The notes under the pieces: model-generated
The model's database searches: none
Told to the model about the DNA's origin: nothing
The model's input: only the letters and a program-made list of their open reading frames with translations
Shown here: one piece after another, positions 14,217 to 20,700 of the stretch
Numbering within the stretch: position 1 is the stretch's first letter
Layout: every line of letters begins with the position of its first letter
Made by a program: the position numbers and the translations under genes
Assembly: GCA_031273665.1 (NCBI GenBank)
Contig: JAISRK010000054.1
Location: 1 to 20,700, forward strand
Origin: Holosporales bacterium
Lineage (GTDB): Bacteria; Pseudomonadota; Alphaproteobacteria; UBA3830; JAIRMZ01
Direction of reading: 5' to 3'
DNA: 20,700 bases

Positions 14217-14234
14217 CAGCCAATTGTTTATAAT
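14207..14234 (+). promoter_or_regulatory. Promoter for the zinc-ribbon gene, hldE and antiporter
   Basis: TTGCGG (14207-14212) and a perfect TATAAT (14229-14234) are 16 bp apart, 25 bp before the ATG at 14260. It would serve the three following genes, which are packed without room for other promoters. Confidence 0.55.
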
Positions 14235-14259
14235 TTGGCAACACTTGTTGGACTGTGTC

Positions 14260-14922
14260 ATGATTGTTACGTGTCCCTTCTGTGCACGCCGTTATTCTGT
14301 TGCTATTGAATCCTTAGGGGAAGGACGCGTCGTTCGTTGTCCGGTTTGCTTAAAGACATGGTTCCAACCGGCCATGGATCCAGATATTCTGAATGCTTTT
14401 GCGCCACAAAAACCCGTTGCACCTCAAATAAAAAAAAAGAGATCTTCTTTCCGAGCGAGCATTGGGGCATTTCTTCTTTTATTCGGGCTCGTATGTTTGG
14501 GCATGATGTATCCTCGTGTTATCGCTCAGTTCCCTTCTCTTGTGCTGGTGTGTCGTGCTTTGCATATCCCGATTGAAATCGTGGGTGAAGGGCTTGAAAT
14601 TTGCAATGTCACCTCTGCCATTCAAAAAACTGAGCAAGGGCTCGTGATTGTTTTGTCCGGGAAAATTGCAAATATAACAGATAAACCACGTACACTGCCT
14701 TCCTTAAAAATCATCCTAATTCCTCAGCATGAAGCAGCGGGGACTCTGGAGACGATTAAAAATATTTTTCACATCAATACGACACATCGTGTGGCGTGGA
14801 CTCATAGATTTAGTCAGAGCAAGTTGTTACCTAACGAGGAAATTCTTTTTGAAACAGATAAGCACCCAATCGGCAATGGCGAATTTTGGGTCGATATCAG
14901 TTTTGAAGGAGCTCCTAAGTGA
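14260..14922 (+). CDS. MJ0042-type zinc-ribbon membrane protein with DUF3426-like domain
   Basis: 220 residues from the ATG at 14260; a TTG at 14224 is in frame but would place extra residues before the family's usual MIVTCPxC start. A zinc ribbon with C5, C8, C27 and C30 (CPFC, CPVC) leads to a basic segment, one membrane helix (about 62-84) and a C-terminal beta-rich domain (about 120-220) like DUF3426 (SGKIANITDKPRTLPSLKI). The family has no firmly known biochemical function; it is a signature alphaproteobacterial and proteobacterial membrane protein, often encoded near ftsE-ftsX, which is not the case here. Its stop TGA overlaps the GTG start of hldE by three bases' worth of GTGA, indicating translational coupling. 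Confidence 0.75.
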   Translation: MIVTCPFCARRYSVAIESLGEGRVVRCPVCLKTWFQPAMDPDILNAFAPQKPVAPQIKKKRSSFRASIGAFLLLFGLVCLGMMYPRVIAQFPSLVLVCRALHIPIEIVGEGLEICNVTSAIQKTEQGLVIVLSGKIANITDKPRTLPSLKIILIPQHEAAGTLETIKNIFHINTTHRVAWTHRFSQSKLLPNEEILFETDKHPIGNGEFWVDISFEGAPK

Positions 14923-16358
14923 TTCCTTCGTTCGCAAATGTGCGTGTTTTGTGCATTGGCGATGTTATCCTCGATCGGTATGTTTCCGGGAAAGTCCATC
15001 GTTTGTCTCCTGAAGCTCCCATCCCCGTCGTATCTGTTGATTCTGTACGCAATGTCTTAGGAGGAGCAGCAAACGTTGCCAACAACATCGCGGCAGCGGG
15101 GGCGCGATGCACGTTTTACGGTGTTCTCGGAGAGGATGCCGCAGGGACCACTATGCGAGAAGTTTTGTCGCACTGTTCTGCTATTACTCCCTTTATCTTT
15201 ACGACGCCTCACCGTAAAACGACGGTAAAGGCACGTATTGTCGTGGGCCGTCAGCAATTGATGCGCTTAGACGAAGAAATCGTGGAGCCGATAGACTCTA
15301 CGTTATGCCAAGAAATACTGACTTCTATTGAAACCCAAGTATCCCAGCATGATGCCATCGTTTTATCGGATTATGATAAGGGAGCGCTGCCTATGGAACT
15401 GACACAATCATTGGTTGCTATCGCAAAGGCTCATAAGAAGCCGATCATTGCGGATCCTAAAGGTCTTTCTTACGAAAAGTACCGGGGTGTTTCTGTCCTG
15501 ACGCCGAATCTAAAAGAGTTAGAAAGTGTTTTTGGCGCTTTCTCTGATATCGATGATGCTTGCCAGAAAGCACAACGCGCTCTTTCTCAATACGACTTGC
15601 AAGCGATCGTTTTAACGTGTAGCGAAGCGGGGATGTGCTTGATTACAAGCGAGCGCATCGAAAAAGTTCCTGCAATACAGCAAGATGTGTGCGATGTTTC
15701 TGGGGCTGGAGATACGGCTGTTGCCTATATGGCCGTCGCTCTCGCAGCTGGATTGTCTTTGGAGAACGCGGTTATTCTTGCTAATTGTGCGGCAGGACAA
15801 GCCGTGCGCAAATCGGGGACAGCCGTTGTTTCGTATGACGAAATTAATTCATTGCGTCCGCCTTCATCGTGGAGTCAGAAATGTCTTTCGTTAGAGGAGG
15901 TGCTTATAAAAGCGCGCGATTGGCGACGGCAAGGACTGAAAATTGGTTTTACCAACGGGTGCTTCGATATTTTGCATCCCGGGCATTTATCGACGATCCG
16001 GATCGCACGAGAAAACTGCGACGTACTCGTGGTTGGTTTGAATACAGACGCCTCTATACACGTGGTTAAAGGATCCTCACGCCCTTTCCAAAGTGAACAT
16101 GTGCGAGCAGAGATTATTGCGTCTTTGCAAGATGTGGATGCTGTCGTACTCTTTGATAGTTACACACCAGAAGCATTGATCGCCGCCATTCAACCGGATG
16201 TTCTTGTGAAAGGGGCTGAGTATCGGGTCGAAGATCTCGCCGGAGCACAGGAGGTTATTGCGCGTGGAGGTAAGGTTATTTTAGCGAATATGGAAGTAGG
16301 ATTTAGTACAACACAATTTGTGGAAACAATACGGTGTAACCAACAAAAAGTAGAATAA
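14919..16358 (+). CDS. hldE: Bifunctional heptose-7-phosphate kinase/heptose-1-phosphate adenylyltransferase
   Basis: 479 residues, the full length of the two-domain HldE (E. coli 477). The N-terminal ribokinase-fold domain (about 1-315) has GDVILDRYVSG, the GGAANVANNIA substrate loop and the catalytic SGAGDT (about 263-268). The C-terminal nucleotidyltransferase (about 335-479) has GFTNGCFDILHPGHL with the HxGH motif. It phosphorylates D-glycero-beta-D-manno-heptose-7-P and later adenylates heptose-1-P, on the way to ADP-heptose for LPS inner core. The GTG start at 14919 overlaps the previous stop (GTGA) and has GAAGGAG at 7-8 nt. Presence implies that this organism makes heptose-containing LPS, or at least the ADP-heptose precursor. 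Confidence 0.97.
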   Translation: MIPSFANVRVLCIGDVILDRYVSGKVHRLSPEAPIPVVSVDSVRNVLGGAANVANNIAAAGARCTFYGVLGEDAAGTTMREVLSHCSAITPFIFTTPHRKTTVKARIVVGRQQLMRLDEEIVEPIDSTLCQEILTSIETQVSQHDAIVLSDYDKGALPMELTQSLVAIAKAHKKPIIADPKGLSYEKYRGVSVLTPNLKELESVFGAFSDIDDACQKAQRALSQYDLQAIVLTCSEAGMCLITSERIEKVPAIQQDVCDVSGAGDTAVAYMAVALAAGLSLENAVILANCAAGQAVRKSGTAVVSYDEINSLRPPSSWSQKCLSLEEVLIKARDWRRQGLKIGFTNGCFDILHPGHLSTIRIARENCDVLVVGLNTDASIHVVKGSSRPFQSEHVRAEIIASLQDVDAVVLFDSYTPEALIAAIQPDVLVKGAEYRVEDLAGAQEVIARGGKVILANMEVGFSTTQFVETIRCNQQKVE

Positions 16359-16373
16359 AAGGTTGAGAGAACA

Positions 16374-18092
16374 ATGGATACGGCTTCTCCTATCCCTCTT
16401 GAATTAGTGGTGTTTTTAGCAACAGCCGTGCTTGTTTCCGTCATTGCCAGTCGTCATTTAATCAGTTCTGTTTTCGGGTATTTGTGCGCCGGAATTTTAC
16501 TTGGTCCTTTCGCTTTAAATCTTTTAAAAGAAGGTCCGATGACGCACGCCGCTGCAGAATTTGGCGTAGTGTTTCTGCTTTTTACTGTGGGGCTGCATTT
16601 ACCGTTCTCGAACTTGCATGTGCTCAAAAAGTACATCTTCGGCATGGGGTTCTTGCAAGTTTTTCTCACAACTATTTTGTATGGCCCTTTTGCGCCTGTA
16701 TTGGGGTTTAGAACATCAGAAGCGTTTATCGTCGGATTTATCGTTGCGCTTTCTTCTACTGCTATTTCATTTCAGATTCTAGAAGATAAAGGAGACCTCG
16801 GCACACGCCACGGCCGCGCAAGTTTTGCGATTCTAATTTTTCAAGATTTGGCAGCGGTCGTCGCGTTGGCAGTGGTTCCTTTTTTAGATCCTGATACATC
16901 CGGATCGTGGTGGGATCTGGGTGCTACCTTTTTGAAAATTGTTAGTATCCTTGGCGCAATTTTTGCTTTCGCGCGATCAGGAGTTAAGCGTGTATTTCAC
17001 TGGGCTGCTCTTGGAGGAGCAGAGCTGTTTATGGCTGTTACGTTGTTGACGATATTCGGTATAGCAGCTCTCACGCATTTTGCTGGGCTTTCTGTCGAGC
17101 TCGGTGCTTTCCTAGCGGGCATTATGCTCGCCAACAGCGAATACCAACACCAAATGATGGCCGATATCCGGCCAACAAAAGGCATTTTAGTGGGGCTATA
17201 TTTCTTGACCGTTGGGGCTTCTGTTGATCTCAATGTATTATACACGGAGACTTCGTCCATTTTGGGATTGCTCGGTTCTATTCTAATCGTAAAGTCTGCT
17301 GTACTTATAATGATTGGCCGTATCTTTGGATTCCGGTGGTCTTCTTCTATTCAGGTGGCGGGCTTGCTAGCAACGGGAGGAGAATTCGCGTTCGTTCTCT
17401 TTGTTCCTGTGATTGCACACGGATTTGTGGATGTCGCTTTTCAGCAGAAACTGTTCCTTGCTATCGCGCTTTCTATGGCTATCACGCCGATTCTTGCGGC
17501 ACTGGCGAAGTATATCGCAGAACGTTTTGAACGTCCCAAGCTCATTCAGGAATTGAAAAACAAAAAAGCAGCGCTCGAAGAGGAGAATGAAACCTCTAAC
17601 CATGTCATTATCGTAGGGTTTGGGCGCTCTGGTCGCGTGATTGGCGCATTGCTTTCAGATAATCTCATTCCTTACGTAGCTATAGATCGCAGAATGAATA
17701 GAATTGCGGAAGCGCGAGCAAAAGGACTCCCCGCTTTCTATGGAGATGCGCGCTCAAAGGAACTCTATCGCGATTTAGGTATAGAAGAGGCGCAGTTCGT
17801 GGTTATCACGTTAGGAAGCGACACGAGTGTTACACGTGTTGCCTCTATGATTCGTCGTAATTTCCCTAATACGCGTATATTCCTGCAGTCGTACATACCA
17901 GACACTATTGATTTGTTGCGCGGCATCGGCGCACATGTCGTCGTTCCAGAAACTTTGGAACCAGGGCTGCAACTGGCAAGCGTTGTTCTTGAAAACGCTA
18001 ATGTGACGCAGAATGCTATTGATCAGTCTCTTGCACGCTATCGAAAGAAGAAGGCCGGCGAAACCAAACCTTTGCCGTCTTCATACACTTGA
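16374..18092 (+). CDS. CPA2-family cation:proton antiporter with RCK/TrkA-N domain (KefB/YbaL type)
   Basis: 572 residues. About 12 hydrophobic segments fill residues 5-385 (Na+/H+ exchanger domain; GEFAFVLFVPVIAHG and SVELGAFLAGIMLANS are typical). A cytosolic RCK_N domain starts near 408 with VIIVGFGRSGRVIGALL (GxGxxG) and an acidic residue in VAIDRRMN, consistent with NAD(H) binding. It most likely exchanges K+ or Na+ for H+ across the inner membrane, gated by nucleotide. The KefC-specific glutathione-binding features cannot be judged by eye, so I give no symbol. The ATG at 16374 follows GAGAG at 5 nt and sits 15 nt after hldE, so the gene belongs to the same transcript. Confidence 0.9.
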   Translation: MDTASPIPLELVVFLATAVLVSVIASRHLISSVFGYLCAGILLGPFALNLLKEGPMTHAAAEFGVVFLLFTVGLHLPFSNLHVLKKYIFGMGFLQVFLTTILYGPFAPVLGFRTSEAFIVGFIVALSSTAISFQILEDKGDLGTRHGRASFAILIFQDLAAVVALAVVPFLDPDTSGSWWDLGATFLKIVSILGAIFAFARSGVKRVFHWAALGGAELFMAVTLLTIFGIAALTHFAGLSVELGAFLAGIMLANSEYQHQMMADIRPTKGILVGLYFLTVGASVDLNVLYTETSSILGLLGSILIVKSAVLIMIGRIFGFRWSSSIQVAGLLATGGEFAFVLFVPVIAHGFVDVAFQQKLFLAIALSMAITPILAALAKYIAERFERPKLIQELKNKKAALEEENETSNHVIIVGFGRSGRVIGALLSDNLIPYVAIDRRMNRIAEARAKGLPAFYGDARSKELYRDLGIEEAQFVVITLGSDTSVTRVASMIRRNFPNTRIFLQSYIPDTIDLLRGIGAHVVVPETLEPGLQLASVVLENANVTQNAIDQSLARYRKKKAGETKPLPSSYT

Positions 18093-18381
18093 GCCCATCC
18101 TGTTCTATGCTATTAGAAGACAAAATGCGTTTATTTGATTTTCGACTCTTTAAAGACGACATGTTTGCGCACGACGGGGTCGTATTTTCTGAATTCCATC
18201 TTCTCTGGTTTTTTCCGTGGGTTTCTTTTGGCCACATAAAAAACCCCAGTATCCGCAGAGCTGAGCATCTTTACAACGAGAACAGAGGATTTTGCCATTG
18301 GAGCCTCTTTGTGAGCATTTATTTACAAGTCGAAGCGAGTGTACGAAATTTTATGTGATAAGGCAATTCGGCATAGCGCCG
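18093..18381. other. Convergent gap between the antiporter gene and xseA
   Basis: 289 bp between two stop codons. Short frames exist on both strands but lack ribosome sites or recognisable features. A minor CGGC-GCTAT-GCCG hairpin lies at about 18370-18382 just past the xseA stop, without a T-tract. I see no convincing gene or terminator. Confidence 0.4.
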
Positions 18382-19866
18382 TTAAGTCTTCCATCCAAAG
18401 TGCTCTTGTGTACACGGGGATGGCGTGCGTTTTGTTTTGGTCGGCGTGACTCTACACGTATCATCATGAAAAACAATGTCGATGTATGAGTGCTTTTTGG
18501 CTTCCGTGGCACTAGTAATAAAATGACCCTGGACATTTTGCACCAGGGCAAAGCCGCGTTTTAAAAGGCGTGCAAAGGACACGTGCTCCAAAAGATCAGA
18601 AGTATGGCACAATGCCGTATGGCTGGTTTCTACGAGAGTCCGTATGGCTTTTCTAAGCGTTAGATCTGACGTTGCCACATGCTTACCCCACATCAGCAAG
18701 CGATCCACAGACGGCCGTCCTCGGACACTGAGGCGCATAGCCGCTAAGCGTTTTACATCCAAAAGAGTATGCACGTGGGAAGTCAACCGATCGGCCGAAC
18801 GGTCCAAATCTTGTGACCGCAGGCTGATGATGCGCCACACGGGAGGCATAGAACAGGCGTGAAGTCGGCTGGCTTTGCGATCTGCATGATGGATGAGCGC
18901 TTGGCTCAGCTGGTGCGCTAAGGCTTCGAGATTGGCCAAAAGCGTGCGACGCACAGGAACCGCCAGTTCCGCCGCCGCAGTAGGAGTCGGGGCACGCACA
19001 TCGGCGACAAAATCGATCAGTGTCGTATCTGTCTCGTGTCCGATAGCGGAAATAACGGGGATAGCACTTTGGAAAACTGCGCGTACGACCTTTTCTTCAC
19101 TGAATGGAAGTAGATCTTCGACGCTTCCTCCGCCTCGTGCCACAATCAATACATCCGGCCGAGTGGTGAGAGGGAGCGCGTTAAAGCCGTACACTGCTTC
19201 TGCTACCTGTGTTGCCGCATCTTCTCCTTGTACAAGCACAGGCCATACAACGACGGAGACAGGAAATCGATCTGCCAGTCGATGAAGGATATCACGCAGA
19301 ACAGCGCCCGTTGGAGACGTTACAATACCGATTTTACGCGGAAGAAAGGGCAGGGCTTTTTTATGGTCTTGATCAAAAAGTCCTTCATGTCGCAGCCGTT
19401 GCTTGCGCTCCTCCAGCATTTTCAAAATCGCGCCTTGTCCCGCTAGCTCGTAGCGCTCAACGATAAGTTGATATTTCGATCGAGCGGGATAGGTCGTAAG
19501 CTGAGCCCAGCAGCGAATTTCCATTCCTTCTTCTAATGGCAAGTGGCGCGTTCGTAGTGCTCCTTTCCAATAAACGGCATCGAGAACCGCTTGGCTATCT
19601 TTAAGCGCGAAATAAAGGTGACCAGAGGTGTGTGATCGTAAGCTACTGACTTCGCCACGTACGCAAACAACCGAGAATTGGCTCTCTACAACTTTCTTTA
19701 GTGCGAAAGAAAGTTCAGAGACAGAGAAAACCCTTTCGTCACTCGGTGGATTTGGTATACATGGCGAGAGGTCTTCCTGGTCTTGAGGGGGTGGCGGCTC
19801 TGGAGTGCTCCAAAGAGGAAGCGTAGGGGATTTGAGATCTTTATGCGACATATTCCTAGGATCCAT
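18382..19866 (-). CDS. xseA: Exodeoxyribonuclease VII large subunit
   Basis: 494 residues from the ATG at 19866. With XseB it forms exonuclease VII, which degrades single-stranded DNA to oligonucleotides. An OB-fold domain (about 45-140; FSVSELSFALKKVVE, VRGEVSS, GHLYFALKD) precedes the catalytic domain with IGIVTSPTGAVLRDI, VARGGGSVEDLLPF (about 243-256), ISAIGHETDTTLIDFVADVRAPTPTAAAE, then a helical C-terminal part. Start choice: GAGG lies 9 nt before the ATG at 19866; the ATG at 19851 has a cramped AGGA, and the ATG at 19926 would need a long unlikely extension. The start overlaps the divergent rsmE by 24 nt. A Pro-rich N-terminal extension of about 45 residues before the OB fold is unusual. 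xseB is not in view. Confidence 0.95.
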   Translation of the reverse strand: MDPRNMSHKDLKSPTLPLWSTPEPPPPQDQEDLSPCIPNPPSDERVFSVSELSFALKKVVESQFSVVCVRGEVSSLRSHTSGHLYFALKDSQAVLDAVYWKGALRTRHLPLEEGMEIRCWAQLTTYPARSKYQLIVERYELAGQGAILKMLEERKQRLRHEGLFDQDHKKALPFLPRKIGIVTSPTGAVLRDILHRLADRFPVSVVVWPVLVQGEDAATQVAEAVYGFNALPLTTRPDVLIVARGGGSVEDLLPFSEEKVVRAVFQSAIPVISAIGHETDTTLIDFVADVRAPTPTAAAELAVPVRRTLLANLEALAHQLSQALIHHADRKASRLHACSMPPVWRIISLRSQDLDRSADRLTSHVHTLLDVKRLAAMRLSVRGRPSVDRLLMWGKHVATSDLTLRKAIRTLVETSHTALCHTSDLLEHVSFARLLKRGFALVQNVQGHFITSATEAKKHSYIDIVFHDDTCRVTPTKTKRTPSPCTQEHFGWKT

Positions 19867-20571
19867 GTTACGGCGCCTCTTTGCAAGGGGCAGCAGGTGG
19901 TCTTGTCTCCGACAGACCTCCATCATCTACTAACGGTTTTGCGAATACCAGAAAAAGCAGAAATCCGTTTGTTCAATGCTGTCTCTGGGGAATGGCGAGC
20001 CCATCTTATGGACAAGAAACGAGGCATGCTGGAGTGCATAGAGTGCCTACTTCCTTCTGTTCCAACAGCTTCTGGAACAGATCTGGGTCCTTTTCCCCAT
20101 TTGCTCTTTCCCCTTCTTAAAAGTGCTCGATTAACGTACCTTCTCGAGAAATCCGTGGAGCTTGGTGTTGGCGCTCTGTATCCGATAATCACAGAACATA
20201 CGATGGTCGCCTCTTTCAATACAGAGCGGTGGCAAGTAGTCATAAAACAAGCAACAGAACAATGTGGGCGTTTGCTCATGCCTCTTGTGCATGCTCCTAA
20301 AAAACTAGAGAGCGCGTTAGCCGCTTGGCCGCGTGAGATCTCTCTTTTTGTCGGAGACGAACGGCCTGCTGCCCCTCCTATTGCTCCCTTTTTAAAGAAA
20401 ATGCCGTCAAAAACAGCTTTTCTTGTTGGGCCAGAAGGAGGATTTTCGGTTCGTGAATTTGCCACCTTTGACCGTCTTTCTTTTATTACCTGCGTTTCAT
20501 TGGGTAGTACGGTCTTACGCACAGAAACCGCTACATCGGCGTTGTTGGCCTTATACGCTGCTTTTCATTAG
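19843..20571 (+). CDS. rsmE: 16S rRNA (uracil-1498-N3)-methyltransferase RsmE
   Basis: 242 residues. RsmE methylates N3 of U1498 in 16S rRNA, using SAM. A PUA-like N-terminal domain (HVTAPLCKGQQVVLSP, then HHLLTVLRI) is followed by a SPOUT domain with the trefoil-knot motifs FLVGPEGGFS (about 192-201) and SLGSTVLRTETATSALL near the C-terminus. The ATG at 19843 gives the family's MRxIPR-type start; an earlier ATG at 19783 would add 20 residues overlapping xseA more deeply. GAG is 6 nt upstream. Its first 24 bases also encode the start of xseA on the other strand, so its promoter must lie within xseA. ileS follows 87 bp downstream. Confidence 0.94.
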   Translation: MRHIPRIHVTAPLCKGQQVVLSPTDLHHLLTVLRIPEKAEIRLFNAVSGEWRAHLMDKKRGMLECIECLLPSVPTASGTDLGPFPHLLFPLLKSARLTYLLEKSVELGVGALYPIITEHTMVASFNTERWQVVIKQATEQCGRLLMPLVHAPKKLESALAAWPREISLFVGDERPAAPPIAPFLKKMPSKTAFLVGPEGGFSVREFATFDRLSFITCVSLGSTVLRTETATSALLALYAAFH

Positions 20572-20631
20572 TTGGAACGCAGAGTATCTCTGCCTTGGGC
20601 CGAAATTGACGCTTCTTATGAGATATCCTAG

Positions 20632-20652
20632 ACTTCCTGAGAAATCGGAAGT
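20632..20652 (+). promoter_or_regulatory. Hairpin masking the ileS ribosome site
   Basis: ACTTCC-N9-GGAAGT forms a 6-bp stem. Its 3' arm contains GGAAG, the likely Shine-Dalgarno of ileS, 7 nt before the ATG. If it forms, it would limit translation initiation. No T-box features are seen. A second hairpin, GCAGAG-TAT-CTCTGC (20579-20593), lies just after rsmE and lacks a T-tract. Confidence 0.4.
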
Positions 20653-20658
20653 TCCAAT

Positions 20659-20700
20659 ATGCCGCAAGACTATAAGTCGACTATTTTATTGCCACAGACC
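20659..20700 (+). CDS. ileS: Isoleucyl-tRNA synthetase, first 14 codons (runs off window)
   Basis: From the ATG at 20659 the frame reads MPQDYKSTILLPQT and continues past the end of the window. DYKST-x-LPxT is the conserved IleS N-terminus (DYKSTLNLPET in E. coli; DYKATVFLPQT-like forms in alphaproteobacteria). GGAAG lies 7 nt upstream. Only 42 bases are visible, so the call depends on this short match; the catalytic HIGH and KMSKS motifs would lie downstream. Confidence 0.7.
   Translation, partial: MPQDYKSTILLPQT

Noticed and set aside
18089..18358. 89-codon plus-strand frame after the antiporter gene
   Set aside because: No ribosome site, overlaps the antiporter stop, and an equally long frame exists on the other strand; reads as chance.
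20572..20658. T-box riboswitch before ileS
   Set aside because: The leader is only 87 bp and lacks the T-box consensus and a terminator with T-tract; T-boxes are also not expected in alphaproteobacteria.

Overview
The window reads as chromosomal DNA of a host-associated alphaproteobacterium. The evidence is the close recA-alaS pair, a tsaD/hemY junction, a DUF3426-type zinc-ribbon protein upstream of hldE, and an IleS N-terminus of alphaproteobacterial type. A cluster of small secreted proteins with eukaryote-type Myb DNA-binding repeats points to an intracellular bacterium of a eukaryote. A Holosporales/Rickettsiales-like symbiont is my inference; genus and species cannot be read from this sequence.

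Layout. 1-3294: C-terminal part of tamB (+), then a thiolase and a bioC-like methyltransferase (-). 3295-6798: an accessory block with about 0.47 kb of unexplained sequence, then three tandem Myb-domain genes (-) and a decayed fourth copy, each with its own leader and spacer, then about 0.39 kb without a clear gene. 6799-10476: recA-alaS (-), 3 nt apart. 10584-10743: tRNA-Val(CAC) (+) with its own promoter, convergent with tsaD, which has a terminator. 10731-13150: divergent tsaD (-) and hemY-like (+). 13238-18092: a SPOR-like membrane protein, then a zinc-ribbon membrane protein, hldE and a CPA2 antiporter, all (+), the last three tightly packed. 18382-20700: xseA (-) and rsmE (+), whose 5' ends overlap, then the first 14 codons of ileS (+).

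Most genes serve housekeeping roles: DNA repair (recA, xseA), translation (alaS, ileS, tRNA-Val, tsaD, rsmE), envelope (tamB, SPOR protein, hldE, antiporter, hemY-like) and metabolism (thiolase, bioC).

The Myb cluster is the notable part. Each copy has a secretion-type N-terminus, two Myb repeats in R2R3 arrangement, a basic linker and an acidic, aromatic C-terminal tail. The likeliest reading is a family of exported DNA-binding effectors (nucleomodulins) acquired from a eukaryote and expanded by tandem duplication. The copies are now diversifying or decaying: copy 1 is frameshifted in its tail, copy 3 ends two codons early at a nonsense codon, and copy 4 keeps only a tail fragment.
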